Shown here: in pieces, positions 10,648 through 23,129 of the stretch | Numbering within the stretch: position 1 is the first letter of the stretch | How the letters are laid out: each line of letters begins with the position of its first letter | Made by a program: the position numbers and the translations under genes | Assembly: GCF_029227915.1 (NCBI RefSeq) | Contig: NC_079880.1 | Span: 16,140,001 to 16,204,000 of the forward strand | Direction: 5' to 3' | DNA length: 64,000 nt | Origin: Hydractinia symbiolongicarpus | Taxonomy: Eukaryota; Cnidaria; Hydrozoa; Anthoathecata; Hydractiniidae | The notes under the pieces: generated by a model | Databases searched by the model: none | What the model was told of the DNA's origin: nothing | The model's input: only the letters and a program-made list of their open reading frames with translations

Positions 10648-12635
10648 AATACGGTCTTGTGCCGCCTAATAAAGGCCTTATACGTAAATCACGTGTTTCC
10701 ACGCATCCAAGCTTGTTACCATTGGTCTAGTTCTTCCAGTCTTAGTAGACTACGTCGTTGTAAGTCGATTTCCGTAGCGCCATGGCTTTAGAACGCCGTG
10801 AACTACATGCACAGGCCTCTAAATACTGCAATACGGTCAATTGCCGTCTATTAAACGCCTTACACGTAAATCACGTGGGTCCGTGGGCCAGCGCCAGTTA
10901 CCATTGGTCTAGTCCTTCCACTCTCAATACACTACGACGTCCTAAGTTGTTTTCTCTGGCTCCATCGCTTTGGAACGCCGTCAACTACATGCACACACGT
11001 CTATAGCCATATGTCCTTTTGCAGCCTAATGGAGGCCTTACACGTAAATCACGTGGTTCCACGCGTCCAAGTTTGTTACCATTGGTCTAGTCTTTCCACT
11101 CTCAATACACGAGAGCGTCCTAAGGCTTTTCCCTGGCTCCATGGCTTTAGAATGCCTTAAACTACATGCACACGCCATGAAAAGGCTGTAAAACGGCCTT
11201 TTGACGCCTAATAAAGGCCTTACACGTAAATTACGTGGTTCCACGCGTCCAAGCTTGTTCTTATTGGTCTAGTTTTTCCACTCTCAATACACTACGACAT
11301 TCTAAGTCTTCTCCTTTGCTCCATGCCTTGAGGACGCCGTAAACCTCATGCACACGCCATGGAAAAGCTATAATACGGCATTTTGCCGCCTACTAAAGGC
11401 CTTACATGTAAATCACGTGGGTCCGCGTGCCTGAACAGGTTATCATTGGTCTAGTCCTTTCATTCTCAATACACTAGAACGTCTTAAGTTGTTTTCCCTG
11501 GTTCCATGGCTTTAGAAAGCCGTAAACTACATGCACACGCCATGAAAAAGCTGTAATACGGCCTTTTGACGCCTAATAAAGGCCTTACACGTAAATTACG
11601 TGGTTCCACGCGTCGAAGCTTGTTCTCATTGGTCTAGTTCTTCCACTCTAAATACACTACGACATTCTAAGTCTTTTCCCTGGTTCCATGCCTTGAGAAC
11701 GCCGTAAACCACATGCACGCCATTGAAAAGCTATAATGCCACCTTTTGCGGCTTATTAAAGACCTTACACGTAAATTACGTCGTTCCACGCGTCCATGCC
11801 GGTTACCATTGGTCTAGTTCTTCCACTCTCAATACACTACGACGTCCTAAGTTATTTTCTCTGGCTCCATGGCTTTTGAACGCCGTCAATTACATGCACA
11901 CACGTCTATAGGCAGCAATATGGCCTTTTGCCGCCTAATAAAAGCCTTACACGTAAATTACGTTGTTCCACGCGTCCATGCCGGTTACTATTGGTCTAGT
12001 CCTTCCATTCTCAATGGACTAGAACGTCCTCAGTTATTTTTCCTGGTTCCATGACTATAGAACGCCGTAAACCACATGCACACGCCATGAAAGAGCTATA
12101 ATAAGGTCTTTTGCCGCCTAATAAAGACCTTACACGTAAATCGCGTGGTTCTGCGTGCCTGCGCAGGTTACCATTAGTCTAGTCCTTCCACAGTCCATGC
12201 ACTACGACGTCCTAAATTGTTTTCCCTGGTTCCATGGCTTTAGAACGCCGCAAACCAAATGCACAGGACATTGACAAGCCATAATAGGGGCTTTTGCCGC
12301 CTTTAAAGGCTTTACACGTAAATCGCGTAGTTCCGCGTGCCTGTGCAGTTTACCATTGGTCTTTTCCTTCCATTCTCAATGGACTAGAACGTCCTAAGTT
12401 TTTTCCCCCAGCACCAAGGCTGTACAACGCCGTCAACTACGTCACATGAGTCTAAAGGCAGCAATGTGGCCTTTTGCCGCCTAATAAAAGCCTTACACGT
12501 AAATTACGTGGTTCCAACCGTCCAAGCCGGTTATTATTGGTCTAGTCTTCATACTCTTAATGGACTAGAAATTCATAAGCCGTTCTCCCTCGTTCTATGA
12601 CTATAGAACGACGTCAAGTACAAGCACACGCTTCT

Positions 12636-12656
12636 AAAGACCGTAATACGGTCTTT
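12636..12656. repeat. Perfect 10-bp-arm dyad (duplicate copy)
   Basis: This is the same element as at 10,059-10,079, carried along by the 2,577-bp duplication. Arms are 12,636-12,645 and 12,647-12,656, with a single central A. Confidence 0.85.
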
Positions 12657-12732
12657 TGCCGCCTATTAAAGGCCGTACACGTAAATCACGTGGTTCCACG
12701 CGTCCAAGCTACTTACCATTGGTCTAATACTT

Positions 12733-14890
12733 CCACACTCATTACACTATGACGTCCTAAAGGGTTTTCCTTGGCTCCATGCCATGGGAACGACGTAACC
12801 CACATGCACAGGCCACTGAAAAGCCATAATAGGGCCTTTTGCCGCCTATTAAAGGCCTTACACGTAAATCGCGTGGTTCCACGCGTCTAAATTTGTTCTC
12901 ATTGGTCTAGGTCTTCCACTCTCAATACACTACGACGTCCTAATTTGTTCTCCCTGGCTCCATGCCATGGGAATGCCGTAAACTGCATGTAAAGGACTCT
13001 AAAGGCTGTAATACGGCCTTTTGCGGCCTATTAAAGGCCTTACACGTAAATCACGGGGGCCGAGTGCCTGCCCAGGTTATAATTGGTCTAGTCCTTCTAC
13101 TCTCAATGCACTTCGACGTCCTAAGTTGTTTTCTCTGTCTTCATGGCTTTGGAACGCCGTAAACTACATGTAAAAGGCCTCTAAAGGCTGTAATTCGGCT
13201 TTTTGCGGCCTATTAAAAACCTTGTGCGTAAATTACGTCGTTCCACGCGTCCATGCCAGTTACCATGGGTCTAGTTCTTCCACTCTCATTACACTACGAC
13301 ATTCTAAGTCTTTTCCCTGGCTCCATGCCTTGAGAACGCCGTAAACTAAATGTAAAGGACTTTAAAGGCTGTAATACGTCCTTTTGAGAACTCTTAAAGA
13401 CCTTACACGTCAATCACGTGGGTCCGCGTGCCTGCGAAGGTTATCATTGGTCTAGCCCTTCCATTCTTAATGGACTAGGGCGTCCTAAGTTGTTTTTCCT
13501 GGTTCTATAGCTTTAGAACGCCGTCAACTACATGCACACACGTCTATAGGCAGCAATTTGGCTTTTTGCCGCCTAATAAAAGCCTTACACGTAAATTACG
13601 TTGTTCCACGCGTCCATGCCGGTTACTATTGGTCTAGTCCTTCCATTCTCCATGGACTAGAACGTCCTCAGTTGTTTTCCCTGGTTCCATGACTATAGAA
13701 CGCCGTAAACCACATGCACACGCCATGAAAAAGCTATAATAAGGTCTTTTGCCGCCTAATAAAGACCTTACACGTAAATCGAGTTGTTCTGCGTGCCTGC
13801 GCAGGTTACTATTAGTCTAGTCTTCCCACTCTCAATGCACTACGACGTCTTAAATTGTTCTCCCTGGCTCCATGGCTTTAGAACGCCGTCAACTTCATGG
13901 AACGGCCTCTAAAGTCTGTAATACGGCCTTTTCCGGCCTATTAAAGGCCTTACACGTAAATGACGTGGGTACGCGTGCCTGTGCAGGTTACTTTTGGTCT
14001 AGTCCTTCCACTCTCAATACACTAGGACGTCCGAAGTTGTTTTCCCTGGTTACACGGCTTTAGAACGCCGTAAACCAAATGCACACGCCATTGACAAGCC
14101 ATAATAGGGCCTTTTGCCGCCTTTAAAGGCCTTACACGTAATTCGCGTAGTTCCGCGTGCCTGTGCAGTTTACCATTGGTCTAGTCCTTCCATTCTCAAT
14201 GGACTAGAACGTCCTAAGTTTTTTCCCCCTGAGCCAAGGCTGTACAACGCCGTCAACTACGTCACATGCGTCGAAGGGCTGCAATACCGCCTTTTGACGC
14301 CTATTAAAGGCCTTACACGTAAATTACGTCGTTCCACGCGTCCACGACGGTTACGATTGGTCTAGTCCATCCATTCTCAATGGACAAGAACGTCCTAAGT
14401 TGTTTTCCCTGGTTCCATGGCTTTAGAACGCCGTAAACCTCATGCACACGCCATAAAAAGGCTATATTGCGTCCTTTTGCGACCTATTAAAGGCCTTACA
14501 CGTAAATTACGTCGTTACACGCGTCCATGACGGTTACGATTGGTCTAGTCCTTCCATTCTCAATGGACAAGAACGTCCTAAGTTGTTCTCCCTGTCTCCA
14601 TGCCTTGGGAACGCCGTAAATTACATGCAAAGAACTCTAAAGGCTTTAATACGGCCTTTTTTCGGCCTATTAAAGGCCTTACACCTAAATTACGTCGTTC
14701 CTCGCGTCCATGACGGCTACGATTGGTCTAGTCCTTCCATTCTCAATGGACTAGAACGTCCTAAGTTGTTTTCCCCAGCGCCAAGGCTGTACAACGCCGT
14801 CAACTATGTGCACATGCGTCTGAAGGCTGCAATACTGTCTTTTGCCGCCTATTAAAGGCTTTACACGTAAATCAGGTGGGTTCGGGTGCC
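12733..14890. repeat. Divergent monomers leading up to the young zone
   Basis: These are variable full-length monomers, several carrying GTAAAGGACTCTAAAGGC or similar (near 12,990 and 13,350) and several with CCATGACGGTTACGATTGG (near 14,345, 14,525 and 14,710), a type not seen elsewhere. TTTAGAACGCC is the usual form here, as it is through most of the divergent zone. The change to TTTACAACGCC near 14,970 marks the start of the homogenised array. No gene is visible. Confidence 0.75.
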
Positions 14891-15551
14891 TGTGCAGGTT
14901 ACCATTGATCTAGTCCTTCCACTATCAATGCACTACGCCATCCTAAGTTGTTTTTCCTGGTTCCATGGCTTTACAACGCCGTAAACCACATGCACACGCC
15001 ATGAAAATCCTATAATACGGCCTTTTGACGCCTATTAAATGTCTTACACGTAAATCACGTGGTTCCACGCGTCCAAGCTTGTTACCATTGGTCTAGTTCT
15101 TCCACTCTCAATACACTACGCCGTCCTAAGTTGTTTTCCCTGGTTCCATGGCTTTACAACGCCGTAATCCACATGCACACGCCATGAAAAGGCTATAATA
15201 CGGCCTCTGGACGCCTAATAAAGGCCTTACACGTAAATCACGTGGTTCCACGCGTCCAAGCTTGTTACCATTGGTCTAGTCCATCCGCTCTCAATACACT
15301 AGAACGTCCTAAGTTGTTTGTCCTGGTTCCATGGCTTTACAACGCTGTAAACCACATGCACACGCCATGAAAAGACTATAATACGGCCTTTTGACGCCTA
15401 TTAAATGCCTTACACGTAAATCACGGGGTTCCACGCGTCCAAACTTGTTACCATTGGTCTAGTTCTTCCACTCTCAATACACTACGCCGTCCTAAGTTTT
15501 TTTCTCTGGTTCCATGGCTTTACAACGCCGTAAACCACATGCACACGACAT
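14890..15551. repeat. First monomers of the young zone
   Basis: The stretch includes the earliest copy of a run that recurs later: GACTATAATACGG with CACGGGG, then AAGTTTTTTTCTCTGG (near 15,497), then CACACGACATG (near 15,545). The same order is seen again near 26.5, 27.2, 36.6, 41.5 and 50.3 kb, so this may be close to the parental arrangement. Confidence 0.65.
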
Positions 15552-16281
15552 GAAAAGGCTATAATACGGCCTTTTGACGCCTATTAAATGCCTTACACGT
15601 AATCGTGTGGTTTCGCGTGCCTGCGCAATTTACCATTGGTCTTGTCCTTCCACTCTCAATACACTAGAACGTCCTAAGTTGTTATTCCTGGTTTCATGGC
15701 TTCAGAACGCCGTAATCCACATGCTCACGCCATGAAAAGGCTATAATACGGCCTCTGGACGCCTAATAATGGCCTTACACGTAAATCACAAGGTTCCACG
15801 CGTCCAAGCTTGTTACCATTGGTCTAGTTCTTCCACTCTCAATACACTACGCCGTCCTAAGTTGTTTTTCCTGGTTCCATGGCTTTACAACGCCGTAAAC
15901 CACATGCACACGCCATGAAAAGGCTATAATACGGCCTTTTGACACCTACTAAATGCGTTACACGTAATCGTGTGGTTTCGCGTGCCTGCGCAATTTACCA
16001 TTGGTCTAGTCCTTCCACTCTCAATACACTAGAACGTCCTAAGTTGTTATTCCTGGTTCCATGGCTTCAGAACGCCGTAATCCACATGCTCACGCCATGA
16101 AAAGGCTATAATACGGCCTCTGGACGCCTAATAAAGGCCTTACACGTAAATCACAAGGTTCCACGTGTCCAAGCTTGTTACCATTGGTCTAGTTCTTCCA
16201 CTCTCAATACACTACGCCGTCCTAAGTTGTTTTTCCTGGTTCCATGGCTTTACAACGCCGTAAACCACATGCACACGCCAT
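15552..16281. repeat. Tandem dimer pair, period 365 bp
   Basis: A two-monomer unit (class 1 with CAATTTACC, TTATTCCTGG and GGCTTCAGAACG, then class 2 with CACAAGG) occurs at about 15,552-15,916 and 15,917-16,281. The copies share the uncommon CACATGCTCACGCC variant and differ at few sites, for example AATAATGG against AATAAAGG. Confidence 0.75.
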
Positions 16282-16359
16282 GAAAATGCTATAATACGGC
16301 CTTTTGACGCCTATTAAATGCCTTACACGTAAATCACCGGGTTCCACGCGTCCAAGCAT

Positions 16360-17048
16360 GTTACCATTGGTCTAGTTCTTCCACTCTCAATACACTACGC
16401 CGTCCTAAGTGGTTTTCCCTGGTTCCATGGCTTTACAACGCCGTAATCCACATGCACACGCCATGAAAAGGCTATAATACGGCCTCTGGACGCCTAATAA
16501 AGGCCTTACACGTAAATCACGTGGTTCCACGCGTCCAAGCTTGTTACCATTAGTCTAGTTCTTCCACTCTCAATACACCACGCCGTCCTAAGTTGTTTTT
16601 CCTGGTTCCATGGCTTTACAACGCCGTAAACCACATGCACACGCCATGAAAAGGCTGTAATACGGCCTTTTGACGCCTATTAAATGCCTTCCACGTAATC
16701 GTGTGGTTTCGCGTGCCTACGCAGGTTACCATTGGTCTAGTCCTTCCACTCTCAATACACTAGAACGTCCTAAGTTGTTTTTCCTGGTTCCATGGCTTTA
16801 CAACGCCGTAAACCACATGCACACGCCATGAAAAGGCTATAATACGGCCTTTTGACGCCTATTAAATGCCTTACACGTAAATCACGGGGTTCCACGCGTC
16901 CAAGCTTGTTACCATTGGTCTAGTTCTTCCACTCTCAATACACTACGCCGTCCTAAGTTGTTTTCCCTGGTTCCATGGCTTTACAACGATGTAAACCACA
17001 TACACACGCCATGAAGAGGCTATAATGCGGCCTTTTGACGCCTATTAA
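16360..17048. repeat. ~690-bp block, copy 1 of 3 (AAGTGGTTTTCC marker)
   Basis: A run of about 3.8 monomers starts with CCTAAGTGGTTTTCCCTGG and passes through TTACCATTAGTCTAG, class 1 ACTAGAACG and ACGATGTAAACCACATACAC. It recurs at about 17,821-18,509 (1,461 bp, 8 monomers, downstream) and 20,564-21,252 (a further 2,743 bp). Confidence 0.75.
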
Positions 17049-17574
17049 ATGCCTTACACGTAATCGTGTGGTTTCGCGTGCCTGCGCAGGTTACCATTGG
17101 TCTAGTCCTTCCACTCTCAATACACTAGAACGTCCTAAGTTGTTTTTCCTGGTTCCATGGCTTTACAACGCCTTAAACCACATGCACACGCCATGAAAAT
17201 GCTATAATATGGCCTTTTGACGCCTATTAAATGCCTTACACGTAAATCACCGGGTTCCACGCGTCCAAGCTTGTTACCATTGGTCTAGTTCTTCCACTCC
17301 CAATACACTACGCCGTCCTAAGTTGTTCTTCCTGGTTCCATGGCTTTACAACGCCGTAAACCACATGCACACGCCATGAAAAGGCTATAACGCGGCCTTT
17401 TGACGCCTAATAAAGGCCTTACACGTAAATCACGTGGTTCCACGCGTCCAAGCTTGGTACCATTGGTCTAGTTCTTCCACTCTCAATACACCACGCCGTC
17501 CTAAGTTGTTTTCTCTGGTTTCATGTGTTTAGAACGCCTTAAACCACATGCACACGCCATTGAAAGGCCATAAT

Positions 17575-18835
17575 ACGGCCATTTGCCGCCCAATAAATTC
17601 CTTACACGTAAATCACGGGGTTCCACGCGTCCAAGCTTGTTACCATTGGTCTAGTTCTTCCACTCTCAATACACTACGCCGTCCTAAGTTGTTTTCCCTG
17701 GCTCCATGGCTTTACAACGCCGTAATCCACATGCACACGCCATGAAAAGGCTATAATACGGACCTGGACGCCTAATAAAGGCCTTACACGTAAATCACAA
17801 GGTTCCACGCGTCCAAGCTTGTTACCATTGGTCTAGTTCTTCCACTCTCAATACACTACGCCGTCCTAAGTGGTTTTCCCTGGTTCCATGGCTTTACAAC
17901 GCCGTAATCCACATGCACACGCCATGAAAAGGCTATAATACGGCCTCTGGACGCCTAATAAAGGCCTTACACGTAAATCACGTGGTTCCACGCGTCCAAG
18001 CTTGTTACCATTAGTCTAGTTCTTCCACTCTCAATACACTACGCCGTCCTAAGTTGTTTTTCCTGGTTCCATGGCTTTACAACGCCGTAAACCACATGCA
18101 CACGCCATGAAAAGGCTGTAATACGGCCTTTTGACGCCTATTAAATGCCTTACACGTAATCGTGTGGTTTCGCGTGCCTGCGCAGGTTACCATTGGTCTA
18201 GTCCTTCCACTCTCAATACACTAGAACGTCCTAAGTTGTTTTTCCTGGTTCCATGGCTTTACAACGCCGTAAACCACATGCACACCCCATGAAAAGGCTA
18301 TAATACGGCCTTTTGACGCCTATTAAATGCCTTACACGTAAATCACGGGGTTCCACGCGTCCAAGCTTGTTACCATTGGTCTAGTTCTTCCACTCTCAAT
18401 ACACTACGCCGTCCTAAGTTGTTTTCCCTGGTTCCATGGCTTTACAACGATGTAAACCACATACACACGCCATGAAGAGGCTATAATGCGGCCTTTTGAC
18501 GCCTATTAAAGGCCTTACACGTAAATCACCGGGTTCCACGCGTCCAAGCTTGTTACCATTGGTCTAGTTCTTCCACTCTCAATACACCACGCCGTCCTAA
18601 GTTGTTTTCTCTGGTTCCATGTGTTTAGAACGCCTTAAACCACATGCACACGCCATTGAAAGGCCATAATACGGCCATTTGCCGCCTATTAAAGGCCTTA
18701 CACGTAAATCGCGTGTTTCCGCGTGACTGTGCAGGTTACTATTGGTCTAGTTCTTCCACTCTCAATGCACTACGCCGTCCTAAGTTGTTTTTCCTGGTTC
18801 CATGGCTTTACAACGCCGTAAACCACATGCACACG
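17575..18835. repeat. 15-monomer-offset duplicate, copy A
   Basis: The run CCCAATAAATTCC, GACCTGGACGCC (17,761), AAGTGGTTTT, TTACCATTAGTC, GCACACCCCATG, ACGATGTAAACC and the GGCCATAATACGGCC type is repeated 2,743 bp downstream. Homology stops near 18,835, where copy A goes on to AAAATGCTATAATATGG and copy B to AAAATCCTATAATACGG. Confidence 0.8.
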
Positions 18836-18841
18836 GCATGA
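18644..18841. repeat. Example of the GGCCATAATACGGCC marker monomer
   Basis: This monomer type has CATGTGTTTAGAACGCC upstream, then GCCATTGAAAGGCCATAAT, and usually CGCGTGTTTCCGCGTGACTG. Copies start at 17,548, 18,644, 19,193, 19,925, 21,387, 22,302, 25,590, 28,877, 29,243, 31,618, 31,984, 33,629, 34,908, 37,283, 49,331, 51,341, 54,082, 61,390 and 62,670. All gaps between them are whole monomer multiples. It reads through as a 65-codon open frame, but the copies at 17,548, 19,193 and 34,908 are hybrids with CCACGCGTCCAAG, and 61,390 is a hybrid with class 1. I do not regard it as a gene. Confidence 0.85.
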
Positions 18842-20317
18842 AAATGCTATAATATGGCCTTTTGACGCCTATTAAATGCCTTACACGTAAATCACCGGGT
18901 TCCACGCGTCCAAGCTTGTTACCATTGGTCTAGTTCTTCCACTCTCAATACACTACGCCGTCCTAAGTTGTTTTCCCTGGTTTCATGGCTTTACAACGCC
19001 GTAATCCACATGCACACGCCATGAAGAGGCTATAATACGGCCTCTGGACGCCTAATAAAGGCCTTACACGTAAATCACGTGGTTCCACGCGTCCAAGCTT
19101 GTTACCATTGGTCTAGTTCTTCCACTCTCAATACACCACGCCGTCCTAAGTTGTTTTCTCTGGTTCCATGTGTTTAGAACGCCTTAAACCACATGCACAC
19201 GCCATTGAAAGGCCATAATACGGCCATTTGCCGCCTATTAAATGCCTTACACGTAAATCACCGGGTTCCACGCGTCCAAGCTTGTTACCATTGGTCTAGT
19301 TCTTCCACTCCCAATACACTAGAACGTCCTAAGTTGTTTTTCCTGGTTCCATGGCTTTACAACGCCTTAAACCACATGCACACGCCATGAAAATGCTATA
19401 ATATGGCCTTTTGACGCCTATTAAATGCCTTACACGTAAATCACCGGGTTCCACGCGTCCAAGCTTGTTACCATTGGTCTAGTTCTTCCACTCTCAATAC
19501 ACTACGCCGTCCTAAGTTGTTTTCCCTGGTTTCATGGCTTTACAACGCCGTAATCCACATGCACACGCCATGAAGAGGCTATAATACGGCCTCTGGACGC
19601 CTAATAAAGGCCTTACACGTAAATCACGTGGTTCCACGCGTCCAAGCTTGTTACCATTGGTCTAGTTCTTCCACTCCCAATACACTACGCCGTCCTAAGT
19701 TGTTCTTCCTGGTTCCATGGCTTTACAACGCCGTAAACCACATGCACACGCCATGAAAAGGCTATAACGCGGCCTTTTGACGCCTAATAAAGGCCTTACT
19801 CGTAAATCACGTGGTTCCACGCGTCCAAGCTTGGTACCATTGGTCTAGTTCTTCCACTCTCAATACACCACGCCGTCCTAAGTTGTTTTCTCTGGTTCCA
19901 TGTGTTTAGAACGCCTTAAACCACATGCACACGCCATTGAAAGGCCATAATACGGCCATTTGCCGCCTATTAAAGGCCTTACACGTAAATCGCGTGTTTC
20001 CGCGTGACTGTGCAGGTTACTATTGGTCTAGTTCTTCCACTCTCAATGCACTACGCCGTCCTAAGTTGTTTTTCCTGGTTCCATGGCTTTACAACGCCGT
20101 AAACCACATGCACACGGCATGAAAATCCTATAATACGGCCTTTTGACGCCTATTAAATGCCTTACACGTAAATCAGCGGGTTCCACGCGTCCAAGCTTGT
20201 TACCATTGGTCTAGTTCTTCCACTCCCAATACACTACGCCGTCCTAAGTTGTTTTTCCTGGTTCCATGGCTTTACAACGCCGTAAACCACGTGCACACGC
20301 CATGAAAATGCTATAAT
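18836..20317. repeat. Reshuffled monomers between the 15-monomer duplicates
   Basis: A segment of about 285 bp beginning GAAAATGCTATAATATGG at 18,840 recurs at 19,389 (549 bp, 3 monomers). The GGCCATAATACGGCC type occurs at 19,193 and 19,925. All monomers are full length, and no gene is visible. Confidence 0.7.
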
Positions 20318-21578
20318 ACGGCCTTTTGACGCCCAATAAATTCCTTACACGTAAATCAGGGGGTTCCACGCGTCCAAGCTTGTTACCATTGGTCTAGTTC
20401 TTCCACTCTCAATACACTACGCCGTCCTAAGTTGTTTTCCCTGGCTCCATGGCTTTACAACGCCGTAATCCACATGCACACGCCATGAAAAGGCTATAAT
20501 ACGGACCTGGACGCCTAATAAAGGCCTTACACGTAAATCACAAGGTTCCACGCGTCCAAGCTTGTTACCATTGGTCTAGTTCTTCCACTCTCAATACACT
20601 GCGCCGTCCTAAGTGGTTTTCCCTGGTTCCATGGCTTTACAACGCCGTAATCCACATGCACACGCCATGAAAAGGCTATAATACGGCCTCTGGACGCGTA
20701 ATAAAGGCCTTACACGTAAATCACGTGGTTCCACGCGTCCAAGCTTGTTACCATTAGTCTAGTTCTTCCACTCTCAATACACTACGCCGTCCTAAGTTGT
20801 TTTTCCTGGTTCCATGGCTTTACAACGCCGTAAACCACATGCACACGCCATGAAAAGGCTGTAATACGGCCTTTTGACGCCTATTAAATGCCTTACACGT
20901 AATCGTGTGGTTTCGCGTGCCTGCGCAGGTTACCATTGGTCTAGTCCTTCCACTCTCAATACACTAGAACGTCCTAAGTTGTTTTTCCTGGTTCCATGGC
21001 TTTACAACGCCGTAAACCACATGCACACCCCATGAAAAGGCTATAATACGGCCTTTTGACGCCTATTAAATGCCTTACACGTAAATCACGGGGTTCCACG
21101 CGTTCAAGCTTGTTACCATTGGTCTAGTTCTTCCACTCTCAATACACTACGCCGTCCTAAGTTGTTTTCCCTGGTTCCATGGCTTTACAACGATGTAAAC
21201 CACATACACACGCCATGAAGAGGCTATAATGCGGCCTTTTGACGCCTATTAAAGGCCTTACACGTAAATCACCGGGTTCCACGCGTCCAAGCTTGTTACC
21301 ATTGGTCTAGTTCTTCCACTCTCAATACACCACGCCGTCCTAAGTTGTTTTCTCTGGTTCCATGTGTTTAGAACGCCTTAAACCACATGCACACGCCATT
21401 GAAAGGCCATAATACGGCCATTTGCCGCCTATTAAAGGCCTTACACGTAAATCGCGTGTTTCCGCGTGACTGTGCAGGTTACTATTGGTCTAGTTCTTCC
21501 ACTCTCAATGCACTACGCCGTCCTAAGTTGTTTTTCCTGGTTCCATGGCTTTACAACGCCGTAAACCACATGCACACG
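20318..21578. repeat. 15-monomer-offset duplicate, copy B
   Basis: This is the partner of 17,575-18,835, with GACCTGG at 20,504 and the same order of variants. Few differences are seen, for example CAGGGGG for CACGGGG near 20,347. At 21,579 it continues as the monomer type found after 20,120, so the right edge of this block was itself reshuffled. Confidence 0.8.
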
Positions 21579-23129
21579 GCATGAAAATCCTATAATACGG
21601 CCTTTTGACGCCTATTAAATGCCTTACACGTAAATCACCGGGTTCCACGCGTCCAAGCTTGTTACCATTGGTCTAGTTCTTCCACTCCCAATACACTACG
21701 CCGTCTTAAGTTGTTTTTCCTGGTTCCATGGCTTTACAACGCCGTAAACCACGTGCACACGCCATGAAAAGGCTATAATACGGCCTTTTGACGCCCAATA
21801 AATTCCTTACACTTAAATCACGGGGTTCCACGCGTCCAAGCTTGTTACCATTGGTCTAGTTCTTCCACTCTCAATACACTACGCCGTCCTAAGTTGTTTT
21901 CCCTGGCTCCATGGCTTTACAACGCCGTAATCCACATGCACACGCCATGAAGAGGCTATAATACGGCCTCTGGACGCCTAATAAAGGCCCTACACGTAAA
22001 TCACGTGGTTCCACGGGTCCAAGCCTGTTACCATTGGTCTAGTTCTTCCACTCCCAATACACTACGCCGTCCTAAGTTGTTTTTCCTGGTTCCATGGCTT
22101 TACAACGCCGTAAACCACATGCACACGCCATGAAAAGGCTATAACGCGGCCTTTTGACGCCTAATAAAGGCTTTACACGTAAATCACGTGGTTCCACGCG
22201 TCCAAGCTTGTTACCATTGGTCTAGTTCTTCCACTTTCAATACACCACGCCGTCCTAAGTTGTTTTCTCTGGTTCCATGTGTTTAGAACGCCGTAAACCA
22301 CATGCACACGCCATTGAAAGGCCATAATACGGCCATTTGCCGCCTATTAAAGGCCTTACACGTAAATCGCGTGTTTCCGCGTGACTGCGCAGGTTACTAT
22401 TGGTCTAGTTCTTCCACTCTCAATGCACTACGCCGTCCTAAGTTGTTTTTCCTGGTTCCATGGCTTTACAACGCCGTAAACCACGTGCACACGCCATGAA
22501 AAGGCTATAATACGGCCTTTTGACGCCCAATAAATTCCTTACACTTAAATCACGGGGTTCCACGCGTCCAAGCTTGTTACCATTGGTCTAGTTCTTCCAC
22601 TCTCAATACACTACGCCGTCCTAAGTTGTTTTCCCTGGCTCCATGGCTTTACAACGCCGTAATCCACATGCACACGCCATGAAAAGGCTATAATACGGAC
22701 CTGGACGCCTAATAAAGGCCTTACACGTAAATCACAAGGTTCCACGCGTCCAAGCTTGTTACCATTGGTCTAGTTCTTCCACTCTCAATACACTACGCCG
22801 TCCTAAGTTTTTTTCCCTGGTTTCATGGCTTTACAACGCCGTAATCCACATGCACACCCCATGAAGAGGCTATAATACGGCCTCTGGACGCCTAATAAAG
22901 GCCTTACACGTAAATCACGTTGTTCCACGCGTCCAAGCTTGTTACCATTGGTTTAGTTCTTCCACTCTCAATACACTACGCCGTCCTAAGTTGTTTTCCC
23001 TGGCTCCATGGCTTTACAACGCCGTAATCCACATGCACACGCCATGAAAAGTCTATAATACGGCCCTGGACGCCTAATAAAGGCCTTACACGTAAATCAC
23101 AAGGTTCCACGCGTCCAAGCTTGTTACCA
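21579..23129. repeat. Higher-order monomers, partly repeated 10 monomers downstream
   Basis: The block with GAAGAGGC, CTCTGGACG, GGCCCTACACG, CAAGCCTG and CTATAACGCGG near 21,950-22,190 recurs near 23,773-24,010, an offset of about 1,822 bp. One GGCCATAATACGGCC monomer is at 22,302. Confidence 0.7.

Larger units (their letters stand above)
10162..12732. repeat. 2,577-bp tandem segmental duplication, copy 2
   Basis: This is the second copy of the 7,585-10,155 unit. It begins at GCCATG (10,162) and remains colinear to GGTCTAATACTT at 12,721-12,732. After that it runs on as an ordinary monomer, whereas copy 1 jumps to the joint. Copy 2 therefore keeps the original right-hand context. It also keeps the older sequence (TTATTTTCTCTGGCTCC, CGTCAATTACATGC) in 11,807-11,891, where copy 1 has been overwritten. 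Confidence 0.9.

Noticed and set aside
8461-11244. Two identical 68-codon reverse-strand frames (8,461-8,667 and 11,038-11,244)
   Set aside because: Their identity comes from the 2,577-bp duplication. They are reverse readings of ordinary monomers.
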